From positions 1 to 64,000 of the forward strand of contig NZ_ANAH02000049.1 of NCBI RefSeq assembly GCF_000335475.2: a stretch of DNA of 64,000 nt, in the 5' to 3' direction. A model generated the notes under the pieces. It ran no database searches. It was not told the origin of the DNA and saw only the letters and a list, made by a program, of their open reading frames with translations. Below, piece by piece: positions 8,681 to 16,024 of the stretch (within the stretch, counting starts at the first letter, position 1; every line of letters starts with the position of its first letter). The DNA comes from Cystobacter fuscus DSM 2262 (GTDB lineage Bacteria; Myxococcota; Myxococcia; Myxococcales; Myxococcaceae). The position numbers and the translations under genes were made by a program.

Positions 8681-9230
8681 GGGGGAACCTCGCTCTCATA
8701 TCTGGACGGCTGTAAATCTCACGTAACCGGGTCATGAACTCCTTGGGTGTTGCCTTGGGGTGCTCCTTGAGCCACGCGACAACCTCTTCATCGACCTTGC
8801 GGTGCCAGTCCTGGTAGCCACAGTGGGATTGCTCGTCCTTGGCCCGAGAAACGAAGCGTGGGTCCCGAGGTTGGTAGAGCCCCTTGAGCGTGGGGTGGTC
8901 CTCCAATCCCTTGGCAATGGGCCGGGAGATGAGGTGGTGGTTCTGGCCCTTGCAATGGGGCGGCTCGGAAGAGCCCAGCGATTGGGACAAGGACTCCGCC
9001 GCCGCCTGGAGCTGCTGCTTCGTGCTCTCGTCGCCCTTTCCCTCCATCCAGGTGGCCTGCTCCAGGAGTTCATGCACCTCGTCCAACACCTGGGCGGCCT
9101 TGCGCGCGTCGTCCCCCGCGAGGGTCACACAGGCACTCACCATGCCTTGCTTGCAACTGCACACCGCTGACATCTCGCCGGGCGTACAGGCCACCTGCGT
9201 CAACACCACCAGTAGCAAGCTCGAGAGCAT
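8670..9230 (-). CDS. sitA6: SitA6-family polymorphic toxin lipoprotein
   Basis: The ATG at 9230 has an AGGAGAAGG ribosome-binding site, giving 186 residues that begin MLSSLLLVVLTQVACTPG: a very short signal peptide ending in a lipobox-like site with Cys15. The C-terminal half carries a histidine nuclease-like signature: QNHHLISRPIAKGLEDHP (His98-His99), then SHCGYQDWH (His136, Cys137, His143). This resembles the HNH/AHH-type toxins of the SitA6 family. In Myxococcus xanthus SitA lipoproteins are passed between kin cells by TraA/TraB-dependent outer-membrane exchange and kill recipients that lack SitI (established knowledge). Nuclease activity here is inferred from the histidine motif. It overlaps its immunity gene by 11 bp. 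Confidence 0.85.
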   Translation of the reverse strand: MLSSLLLVVLTQVACTPGEMSAVCSCKQGMVSACVTLAGDDARKAAQVLDEVHELLEQATWMEGKGDESTKQQLQAAAESLSQSLGSSEPPHCKGQNHHLISRPIAKGLEDHPTLKGLYQPRDPRFVSRAKDEQSHCGYQDWHRKVDEEVVAWLKEHPKATPKEFMTRLREIYSRPDMRARFPLGF

Positions 9231-9515
9231 GGGCCTTCTCCTGCAAGAAATATCCGGCACTTCCAACTTGAGGGGGGCGCGGAGATTACCCCGGCAGGCG
9301 ACGTTGTCCCGGGCGTCGCACCCGGCGCTCCCGTCCAGCGTGCCGCACGAGAGAACGGCCACGCGCGCCGTGCCAGGCCCCCCGGCGAGCAATCAGACGT
9401 GGAGTGAAATCCCAAGAAAGTCGGGAACTTGAGGGGGCTGGCGAGCACATGGTACGACCCCCGCCGGCCCGTGGCCCATCGGCCACGCGTCTTGCCTGTC
9501 GGAGAGGGCTTTCCC
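9231..9515. other. Divergent gap between sitA6 and the TPR gene
   Basis: This 285-bp gap should hold both promoters. It contains GC-rich, non-coding-looking sequence and the ribosome-binding sites AGGAGAAGG (for sitA6) and GGAGAGG at 9501-9507 (for the TPR gene). I see no convincing -35/-10 pair or operator. Confidence 0.4.
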
Positions 9516-12500
9516 ATGAGCGAGCGCAACGAACTGCCGAGGTCGCCCACCTGGAGCACCACGGGTGCATCCGTGCTCCCCACCGTGCAGGCCCCCTCCC
9601 GCCCCGCCGTCTCCGAGGCCCTCGCTTCCCACCTGGGCGCACTGCCGCCCGCCGCCTCCAGCCCCGAGCAGGACGCCCGCGAGCGCATCGCCAGCCTGGA
9701 GCGCGAGGCGCGGGCGCTCGGCACCGAGCCCCAGGCCGCCCTGCTCTTCCATGAGATGGGCCGGCTCTGGGAGGACCCGCTCAAGAATCCCCGCAACGCG
9801 GCCATGGCCTACAACCAGGCCTACCGGATCGCTCCGCGCTTCCTCTCCAACATCCGCGCCGCGCGCCGCCTCTTCGCCGACGTGGGCAACTGGCAGATGG
9901 CCGTGCAGTTGCTCGAGGCGGAGCTCAACGCCACCGAGGAGCCCGCCGAGCGCGCCGCCCTCTTCTTCGAGAAGGGCAGTCTGCTCGAGGAGCGGCTGGG
10001 GCGCGTGGAGGAGGCCAGTGCCGCCTTCGCCCAGTGCCTGGAGCTCGAGCCGCGGGATCCCGCGCTGCTCACCCAGCTCGAGGCGCTCTACGCCGCGCGC
10101 AATGATCATTCCGCGCTCGTGGCGGTGTACCGGCTGCTGGCCATCGCGCTGGAGACGCCCGCGCTGCGCGCCCACTACCTCACCGCCGCGGGCCTGGTGC
10201 TCGACGAGCGCCTCAAGCGCACCGCGGAAGCCGCCGCGTGCTTCCGCGAGGCCTTCCGGCTGGACAGCGCGGATCCCCTGCTGCTCAACGCCCTCAAGCG
10301 CGTGGCCGTGCGCGAGGGCCGCGCCGAGGAGCTGCTCGAGGTGCTCACCGCCGAGGCCGAGGTGCTCGGGCCCCAGGGCGCGCCCGCCTGGCTGCAGTTG
10401 TGCAAGATGTACGAGCGGCTGGGGCGCAAGGAGGAGGCGCTCGCGGCGCTGCTCGACGCGCGGCGCGTGAGCCCCAACGAGTCGCTCATCCTCTCGGCGC
10501 TGGCCAACATCTACGAGACGCGCCACCGCTTCGAGGAGCTGGCGGACGTGCTGCTCGCGTGGGTGGGCTGCATCGGCGACGAGAGCGAGCTGGTGGCCAT
10601 CAACCTGCGTCTGGCGGCGCTGTACGAGGAGGACCTCAAGCGCGACGCGGACGCCATCGCCCGCTACCAAGCCATCCTCGCGCGCATCCCCGGCCATGCC
10701 GCGGCGCTCGCGGGCCTGGGCAAGCTCTACTTCCGCACCCGCAACTGGGAGGGGCTCGTCTCCGTCTTCGACGCCGAGGCCGCCGCCACCCAGGAGCCCC
10801 GCGAGAAGGCCGCGCGCATGTACAAGGCGGCCGAGGTGATGGAGGAGCGGCTCAACCGGCAGGAGGAGGCCATCCAACGCTACACCGCCTGCCTCCAGGT
10901 CCAGCCGGGCTACTTCCCCGCCCAGAAGGCCCTCATCGGCCTCTACGAGCGCCAGGGCCGCTTCGCCGATCTCGTGGCCATGTACGAGCAGGATCTGCTG
11001 CAGACGCAGGACCGCGAGCAGATCATCGACACGCTCAACAAAGTGGCGATCATCCACGAGGAGCGGCTCAATGATCTGGCGCACGCCATCGAGTGCATGC
11101 GGCGCATCCTCGACCTGGCGCCGGATCACCTGCAGAGCGTGCGCAACCTGTCGCGGCTGCTGGAGCGCGCGGGGAACTTCCCGGAGCTGTTGCGCAACCA
11201 GGAGCTGGAGGCGTCGCTGGTGGGAGACACCAAGCAGGTGCTCGCGCTCTACCACCGCAACGCGGAGATCCTCGACGAGCACCTGAAGGATCGCCCCGGC
11301 GCCATCGCCGCCTATGAGCGCGTGCTCACGCTGATGCCCTCGTACCTGCCGGCGCTCAAGGCGCTCGGGCGGCTGTACTCGCAGGAGGGCAAGTGGGAGC
11401 AGCTCATCCGCATGTACCGCACCGAGGCGGAGTTCTCCACCAACCCGGACGCGGCCGCGGCGCTCATCCACAAGATTGGCGAGCTGTACGAGCACCGCCT
11501 CAAGGACGAGAGCCAGGCCGTCGCCTCCTACCAGGAGGTGCTCACGCTGGCCCCCAGCCACTTCCCGGCGCTGCGCGCGCTCGCGCGGCTCTACAAGGCC
11601 AAGGGCGCGTGGGAGAGCCTCATCGAGGTGCTGCGCTCGGAGGCGGCCAACCGCACGGATCCCATGGAGCGCGCCAACGCGCTCTACCACGCGGCCACCA
11701 TCTGGGAGGATCAGCTCAAGCGGCCGGACATGGCCATCGAGGTGTTCCAGGAAGTGCTGCGCCTGGCTCCGGGCCACACCGCCACCCTGCGGGCCCTGGA
11801 GCGGCTGTTCCTCGCGGACGAGGACGTGAAGGAGCTGGTGGCGCTCTTGGATCGCGAGACGCAGATGGGGCAGACGGCGGGCGCCAAGGTGTCCGCGTAC
11901 ATGAAGCTCGCGCGGCTCTACCTGGATCACTTCCAGGAGCCGGCGCGCGCGGCCCAGTGCTGCGAGGCGGTGCTCGCGCTGGAGCCCGGCCACCTGTCGG
12001 CCCTCAAGACGCTCGAGCGCATCCGCGCGGCAGACCGGGCGCGCCGCGGCGAGCTGCGCCTGCGCCTGGCCGAGCTGGTGAAGGACGCGCGGCTGGGGCT
12101 CGCGCTGCGGGTGAACGCCGCGGCGGACCTGGACAAGGGGGTGGACCTCGAGGCGCTGCGGCAGGCGGTGGCGGCCAATCCCCGCGACGTGCGGCTCACC
12201 TTCGGCCTCGAGCGCGCCCTGCGCCAGGCGGGTGACGCGGCCGGCCTGTCCGAGCTGTACCTGCGCCGGCTCCAGGTGGTGACGGACGAGCTGGAGCGCG
12301 TGCAGTTGATGCTGCGCTGCGCGGACCTGGACGAGGGCAAGCTGAACAACTCGCTGCGCGCCGAGCAGGCCTACCGCGCGGTGTTGCAGTTGCAGCCGCA
12401 GTGTCTGCCCGCGCTGCAGGGCCTGCGGCGCGTGCTGGCCCGCCGGGGCGACGCGGCCTCCGCCCGGGTGTTGTTGGAGAGCGAGGCGAACGCCAGCCGA

Positions 12501-14585
12501 GATCCCCGCGGCGCCATCGAGTCCTTCATCTCCGCGGCCCGGCTCGCCGCGGGGGCCCTCCAGGACGCGGACGGCGCCATCTCCCTGTACCGCAAGGCGC
12601 TGGAGCGCGATCCCCTGGACGCGACGGCCACCGCCGGTCTGGAGGAGCTGCTGGCGGCGCGGGGCGGCGCGGGAGATCTGGCGCTGATGCAGCAGCGGCG
12701 CGCCGAGGCACGGCTGGCCCAGGGCGACACGGACGCGGCCGCCGACGCCCTGCTCCACGCGGCGAAGACGTACCTGACGGGCGTGGGAGACCAGGCACGT
12801 GCCCTGGAGCTGCTCGAGCGCACCCTGTCCCTGCGGCCCACGCTCCCGGAGGCCCTGGAGCTGCGCGCGCACCTGCTGCTGGAGCACCGCCGCTACGGCG
12901 AGGCCGCCGCCACGCTCACCCAGCGCGTCGAGCTCGGAGGAGATCCCGCGCTCGTGGCGAGGATGCACCTCACGCTGGGCGCGCTGTACCAGGATCACCT
13001 GGCCGAGCCGAGCCATGCCGCCGTGCACCTGCACGCCGCGCGCGAGGCCCTGCCGCACAACGTCGAGGTGCTCGAGCGCCTGTCGACGCTCTTCCTCCAG
13101 GTGCGCAACTGGACGGGGGCGATGGATTGCCTGCGGCGGCTGTTGGAGCTGGAGCTGCCGGTGGCCGACCGCGCGCGCCACACGGTGACGCTCGCGCAGG
13201 TGCACGAGCAGGGGCTGGGGGATCTCGCCACGGCCTCCGCGCTCTACCGCCAGGCATTGGACCTGAGCCCGGGGGACATGACGCTCGTGGACCGGCTGGC
13301 GACGCTGTACGAGCGCGCCGGCAAGCTGCCGGAGCTGTCGCAGATGCTGGAGACCCAGTCCGCGCAGGCCCAGGGCGCGGGGGACAGCAAGCGCGCGGTC
13401 ACCCTGCGGCTGAAGGTGGCCGATCTGAGCGCGGGCCCCCTGAGCGAGCCCGCGCGCGCGGTGACGCTCTACCGGCAGATCGTGGAGGCCGAGCCGGGCA
13501 ACGTCGCGGCGCGCGCGGCCCTCGCCAACCTGTACATGCGCGACGCGGCGTCGGCGCAGCTCGCCATCGAGGAGCACCGGCAACTCTTGCGCCTGGAGCC
13601 CACGCGCGTGGAGAGCCTGCACGCGCTCTTCCGGCTGTGGGAGGGCCTCAAGCAGAACGACAAGGCCTTCTGCGCCGCGTCGGTGCTGCACTTCCTGCGG
13701 GCGACGAACGAGGCGGAGGCCATCTTCTACACGGAGATGCGCAATCGCCTGCCCCTGGAGACGCAGGAGCGGCTGAGCGTGACGGATCTCGACACGGCGC
13801 TCACCCACCCGTCCGCGCGGGGGCCCCTGCTCGAGGTGCTCCGGGCCGTGGGAGATCAGCTCGGCAAGCTGCACCCGCCGCAGTTCGAGCTGCTGGGCGT
13901 CAACCGCAAGGACGACAAGCTCAAGCCGGAGCACGCCGTGTTCAAGGCCGTGCGCGCCGTGGCGCAGGTGTTCGGCGTGGAGGAGTTCGAGGTGTACCAG
14001 TCGCGCCGCGGACTGCTCGCCCTGGAGACCGGAGAGCCGCTCGCGGTGTGCGTGGGCCAGGACGTGGTGCGCCGCTTCAACGCCCGCGAGCAGAAGTTCC
14101 TCATCGGCCGCACGGTGATGGGCCTCTTCAACAAGACGGCGGTGCTCTCCAAGCTGTCGCGCGGCGAGACCCTGGATCTGTTCGGCAACTCGGTGCGCAT
14201 CTTCGCGCCCCAGTTCACGGCGCTGGGGCGCAACAACGAGGAGCTGGTGAAGCAGTACCGCCGCGCCTACTCGCGCAAGGCGCTCAAGGCGCTGGAGCCG
14301 GCCGCGCTGGAGCTGGGTCCCCAGTCCAAGGTGGAGCTGCCGCCCATGCTCGAGGGCCTCGCGCTGTCGGCGGACCGCGCGGGCGCGCTCCTGTGCGGAG
14401 ATGTATCGGTGGGCCTCTCGCTCGTGCTCAAGGAGGATCCGAACTTCGCCAACTCGCGCCTGGACCACACCGAGCCGCTGCTCCAGGCGCTGCGCGAGCG
14501 CGCCGATCTGCAGCAACTGCTCTCCTACGTGCTCGGCGACGACTTCCTGCGCCTGCGCCAGCGGCTCGGCCTGTCCCTGCCGTGA
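9516..14585 (+). CDS. Giant tetratricopeptide-repeat protein (1689 aa)
   Basis: The ATG at 9516 follows GGAGAGG at 9501-9507; the frame is open upstream but lacks a better start. Roughly residues 60-1380 are an unbroken run of TPR-like 34-residue units, with many repeats ending in variants of A-L-x-x-L-x-x-L-Y. A typical unit is the block around YQEVLTLAPSHFPALRALAR. The last 300 residues form a separate, non-repeat domain containing VFGVEEFEVYQSRRGLLALE, FNAREQKFLIGRTVMGLFNK and FAPQFTALGRNN, which I do not recognise. No signal peptide or membrane helix is evident. Its size suggests a cytoplasmic scaffold binding many partners, but no function can be assigned. It is transcribed alone and followed by a strong hairpin. 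Confidence 0.85.
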   Translation: MSERNELPRSPTWSTTGASVLPTVQAPSRPAVSEALASHLGALPPAASSPEQDARERIASLEREARALGTEPQAALLFHEMGRLWEDPLKNPRNAAMAYNQAYRIAPRFLSNIRAARRLFADVGNWQMAVQLLEAELNATEEPAERAALFFEKGSLLEERLGRVEEASAAFAQCLELEPRDPALLTQLEALYAARNDHSALVAVYRLLAIALETPALRAHYLTAAGLVLDERLKRTAEAAACFREAFRLDSADPLLLNALKRVAVREGRAEELLEVLTAEAEVLGPQGAPAWLQLCKMYERLGRKEEALAALLDARRVSPNESLILSALANIYETRHRFEELADVLLAWVGCIGDESELVAINLRLAALYEEDLKRDADAIARYQAILARIPGHAAALAGLGKLYFRTRNWEGLVSVFDAEAAATQEPREKAARMYKAAEVMEERLNRQEEAIQRYTACLQVQPGYFPAQKALIGLYERQGRFADLVAMYEQDLLQTQDREQIIDTLNKVAIIHEERLNDLAHAIECMRRILDLAPDHLQSVRNLSRLLERAGNFPELLRNQELEASLVGDTKQVLALYHRNAEILDEHLKDRPGAIAAYERVLTLMPSYLPALKALGRLYSQEGKWEQLIRMYRTEAEFSTNPDAAAALIHKIGELYEHRLKDESQAVASYQEVLTLAPSHFPALRALARLYKAKGAWESLIEVLRSEAANRTDPMERANALYHAATIWEDQLKRPDMAIEVFQEVLRLAPGHTATLRALERLFLADEDVKELVALLDRETQMGQTAGAKVSAYMKLARLYLDHFQEPARAAQCCEAVLALEPGHLSALKTLERIRAADRARRGELRLRLAELVKDARLGLALRVNAAADLDKGVDLEALRQAVAANPRDVRLTFGLERALRQAGDAAGLSELYLRRLQVVTDELERVQLMLRCADLDEGKLNNSLRAEQAYRAVLQLQPQCLPALQGLRRVLARRGDAASARVLLESEANASRDPRGAIESFISAARLAAGALQDADGAISLYRKALERDPLDATATAGLEELLAARGGAGDLALMQQRRAEARLAQGDTDAAADALLHAAKTYLTGVGDQARALELLERTLSLRPTLPEALELRAHLLLEHRRYGEAAATLTQRVELGGDPALVARMHLTLGALYQDHLAEPSHAAVHLHAAREALPHNVEVLERLSTLFLQVRNWTGAMDCLRRLLELELPVADRARHTVTLAQVHEQGLGDLATASALYRQALDLSPGDMTLVDRLATLYERAGKLPELSQMLETQSAQAQGAGDSKRAVTLRLKVADLSAGPLSEPARAVTLYRQIVEAEPGNVAARAALANLYMRDAASAQLAIEEHRQLLRLEPTRVESLHALFRLWEGLKQNDKAFCAASVLHFLRATNEAEAIFYTEMRNRLPLETQERLSVTDLDTALTHPSARGPLLEVLRAVGDQLGKLHPPQFELLGVNRKDDKLKPEHAVFKAVRAVAQVFGVEEFEVYQSRRGLLALETGEPLAVCVGQDVVRRFNAREQKFLIGRTVMGLFNKTAVLSKLSRGETLDLFGNSVRIFAPQFTALGRNNEELVKQYRRAYSRKALKALEPAALELGPQSKVELPPMLEGLALSADRAGALLCGDVSVGLSLVLKEDPNFANSRLDHTEPLLQALRERADLQQLLSYVLGDDFLRLRQRLGLSLP

Positions 14586-14607
14586 GCTGACCCGGAGGGG
14601 TCGAGGC

Positions 14608-14634
14608 GGGGCGCGCCTTCGCTCCGCGCGCCCC
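14608..14634 (+). terminator. Hairpin after the TPR gene
   Basis: GGGGCGCGC (14608-14616) pairs perfectly with GCGCGCCCC (14626-14634) across a 9-nt loop, 23 bp after the TPR stop codon. There is no U-run, as is common for hairpins of GC-rich myxobacteria. Confidence 0.5.
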
Positions 14635-14745
14635 CGCTCCTTACGGCCCGAGCGAAATCCTCGACCACGCCTGTCGCGCGGAGGCGTCCAGGAACGGGAC
14701 TTCCGGCCCGCAAGGGGTTCCGTCGGTTTTTGTCGGCCATCCACC

Positions 14746-14775
14746 TTTACAAGTGGGATAACGCTCCTGTATCAA
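14746..14775 (+). promoter_or_regulatory. Candidate promoter of the lipoprotein-Oar operon
   Basis: TTTACA (14746-14751) and TATCAA (14770-14775) match sigma-70 -35 and -10 boxes at 5/6 and 4/6 positions with an 18-bp spacer. Transcription would begin near 14782, just before the first hairpin of the leader, which supports the call. It is still only a motif match. Confidence 0.35.
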
Positions 14776-14785
14776 TCCAGTGTCG

Positions 14786-14855
14786 CACTCCCGTTTACTC
14801 GGGAGTGAACTCCAAGGACCTCGCGGTCCACCGGATCACCGGAGGGGTGATCCGG
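14786..14855 (+). promoter_or_regulatory. Three-hairpin structured leader upstream of the lipoprotein-Oar genes
   Basis: Three perfect hairpins follow one another. CACTCCCG/CGGGAGTG (14786-14793 with 14800-14807, 6-nt loop). GGACC/GGTCC (14816-14820 with 14825-14829, 4-nt loop). CCGGATCACC/GGTGATCCGG (14831-14840 with 14846-14855, 5-nt loop GGAGG). They lie about 100-170 nt before the ATG at 14954, giving a leader of about 170 nt. Regular consecutive stems suggest a structured RNA: a riboswitch, an attenuator or a protein-binding leader. I could not match it to a known class. A short GGGACG...GGGCC stretch downstream only loosely recalls c-di-GMP riboswitches. Confidence 0.45.
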
Positions 14856-14953
14856 AAAACCAAGCAACGCCAGTTGAGATAGCTCGCGAAGGGACGGAGC
14901 AGGGCCGTCGTGTGTGCGCGCTCACGCCGACCCTTCGTGACGGGAGGCTGTTG

Positions 14954-16000
14954 ATGAGAGTGCAGCGGATGGTGGTCCCGCTCTCGCTCGCCCTGATGGG
15001 GCTGAGCGGTTGCAATCCCTATGAGCGGTGGACGGGTGATGAGTTCAACGCCGGTCCGGTGGATGCGCAAACCTTCCCGCCCGAGTACCTCGGCGCGGGT
15101 GCCAATCGCCAACGCGCGGGCTCCGGCAGTTTCACCGCCACGAGCGCCCTCGCGGGGGGCGCGGAGATTGAGTACTTCCGCTTCTCCTTCTCTTCCACGC
15201 AGCGCACCGCCACCAATCCCCTGGCGGTGGCGAGTTCCACCGCCGCGCCCAAGGCCATCGCCTACGTGTTCGACTCCGGCTGCCAGGCTCCCGAGGGCTA
15301 CTCCTTCGATGCGGTCCGTGACCCGGTCGACTACTCCCAGCAGGGCGTCATCTTCACCCGGCTGCCGAGCGCCACGTACACCCCGGGCACCGCCGTCTCC
15401 TGGTCCTATGTGCCCATCGTCGCGCGCGTGCCGGTGACGTCCAAGGGCGAGGGTTGCCAGGACATCAAGAGCGAGGCCGCCCTGGTCAAGCGCGCGGGCT
15501 CCGAGGTGGAAGTGACGCTCACCGAGCCCGCGCCCGCCACGGGCAAGCAGGTGGGTGTCTCCGACGGCACCCTGCTGGCCCACGCCATCATCGAGCCGGG
15601 CGCGGCCGTCTACCACGCCGATGGGGAGACTCCGGACACCGGCGTCGGCCTGCAGAAGTGGGGCTGGTACAACCAGTACCTCCTGGCCTACCTCGACGGT
15701 GGAGTGATTCCCACCCAGGGCGGCAACATGGTGCCCCAGCGCCTGTACATCCCCCGCTCCCCGGTGACGGTGGGCGGCACCGACAAGACGGTGGCGGTCG
15801 GCCAGGGCTTCGACGTGCTCGCGGCCCGGCGGGGCGAAGCGGGCTACTCGCCCATTTGCGAGGTGTGGACCTATGACGCCGGCGGCCCGCTCACCCCGGA
15901 GCAACTGCCCACGAGCGCCGCGGACATCGAGGCCCAGTTCGGCGCCACCGCCCAGCGCGCGACCTCTGTCCCCTCTTTCTATTGCCTGCAGCTCCAATAG
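14954..16000 (+). CDS. Outer-membrane lipoprotein, partner of the Oar-like receptor
   Basis: ATG at 14954, after GGGAGG, gives 348 residues. The N-terminus MRVQRMVVPLSLALMGLSGC is a lipoprotein signal with lipobox L-S-G-C. The mature part is low in motifs: AGSGSFTATSALAGG, a cysteine pair around SGCQAPEGYSF and a later C-x-D-I-K segment, and a C-terminal FYCLQLQ. I do not recognise a family. It lies 24 bp upstream of the receptor gene, so they are almost certainly one operon behind the structured leader. A surface lipoprotein next to a TonB-linked receptor often captures the ligand, as in SusD/SusC pairs. This one does not look like SusD, so that analogy is only positional. Confidence 0.8.
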   Translation: MRVQRMVVPLSLALMGLSGCNPYERWTGDEFNAGPVDAQTFPPEYLGAGANRQRAGSGSFTATSALAGGAEIEYFRFSFSSTQRTATNPLAVASSTAAPKAIAYVFDSGCQAPEGYSFDAVRDPVDYSQQGVIFTRLPSATYTPGTAVSWSYVPIVARVPVTSKGEGCQDIKSEAALVKRAGSEVEVTLTEPAPATGKQVGVSDGTLLAHAIIEPGAAVYHADGETPDTGVGLQKWGWYNQYLLAYLDGGVIPTQGGNMVPQRLYIPRSPVTVGGTDKTVAVGQGFDVLAARRGEAGYSPICEVWTYDAGGPLTPEQLPTSAADIEAQFGATAQRATSVPSFYCLQLQ

Positions 16001-16024
16001 CACGAGCCCGGAAGACCAACGCAC

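Noticed and set aside
9393-14744. 1783-codon open frame on the minus strand opposite the TPR gene
   Set aside because: It mirrors the third-position GC bias of the plus-strand gene, has Arg/His/Leu/Gln-rich composition and no domain, so it is an antisense shadow.
14780-14953. Upstream in-frame extension of the lipoprotein gene
   Set aside because: It would run through the hairpin leader, and the start at 14954 has a ribosome-binding site and a proper lipoprotein signal.
14786-14953. Known riboswitch classes (cobalamin, TPP, SAM, c-di-GMP) for the leader
   Set aside because: I compared the conserved core sequences from memory; only a loose GGGACG...GGGCC similarity to c-di-GMP type remained, too weak to claim.
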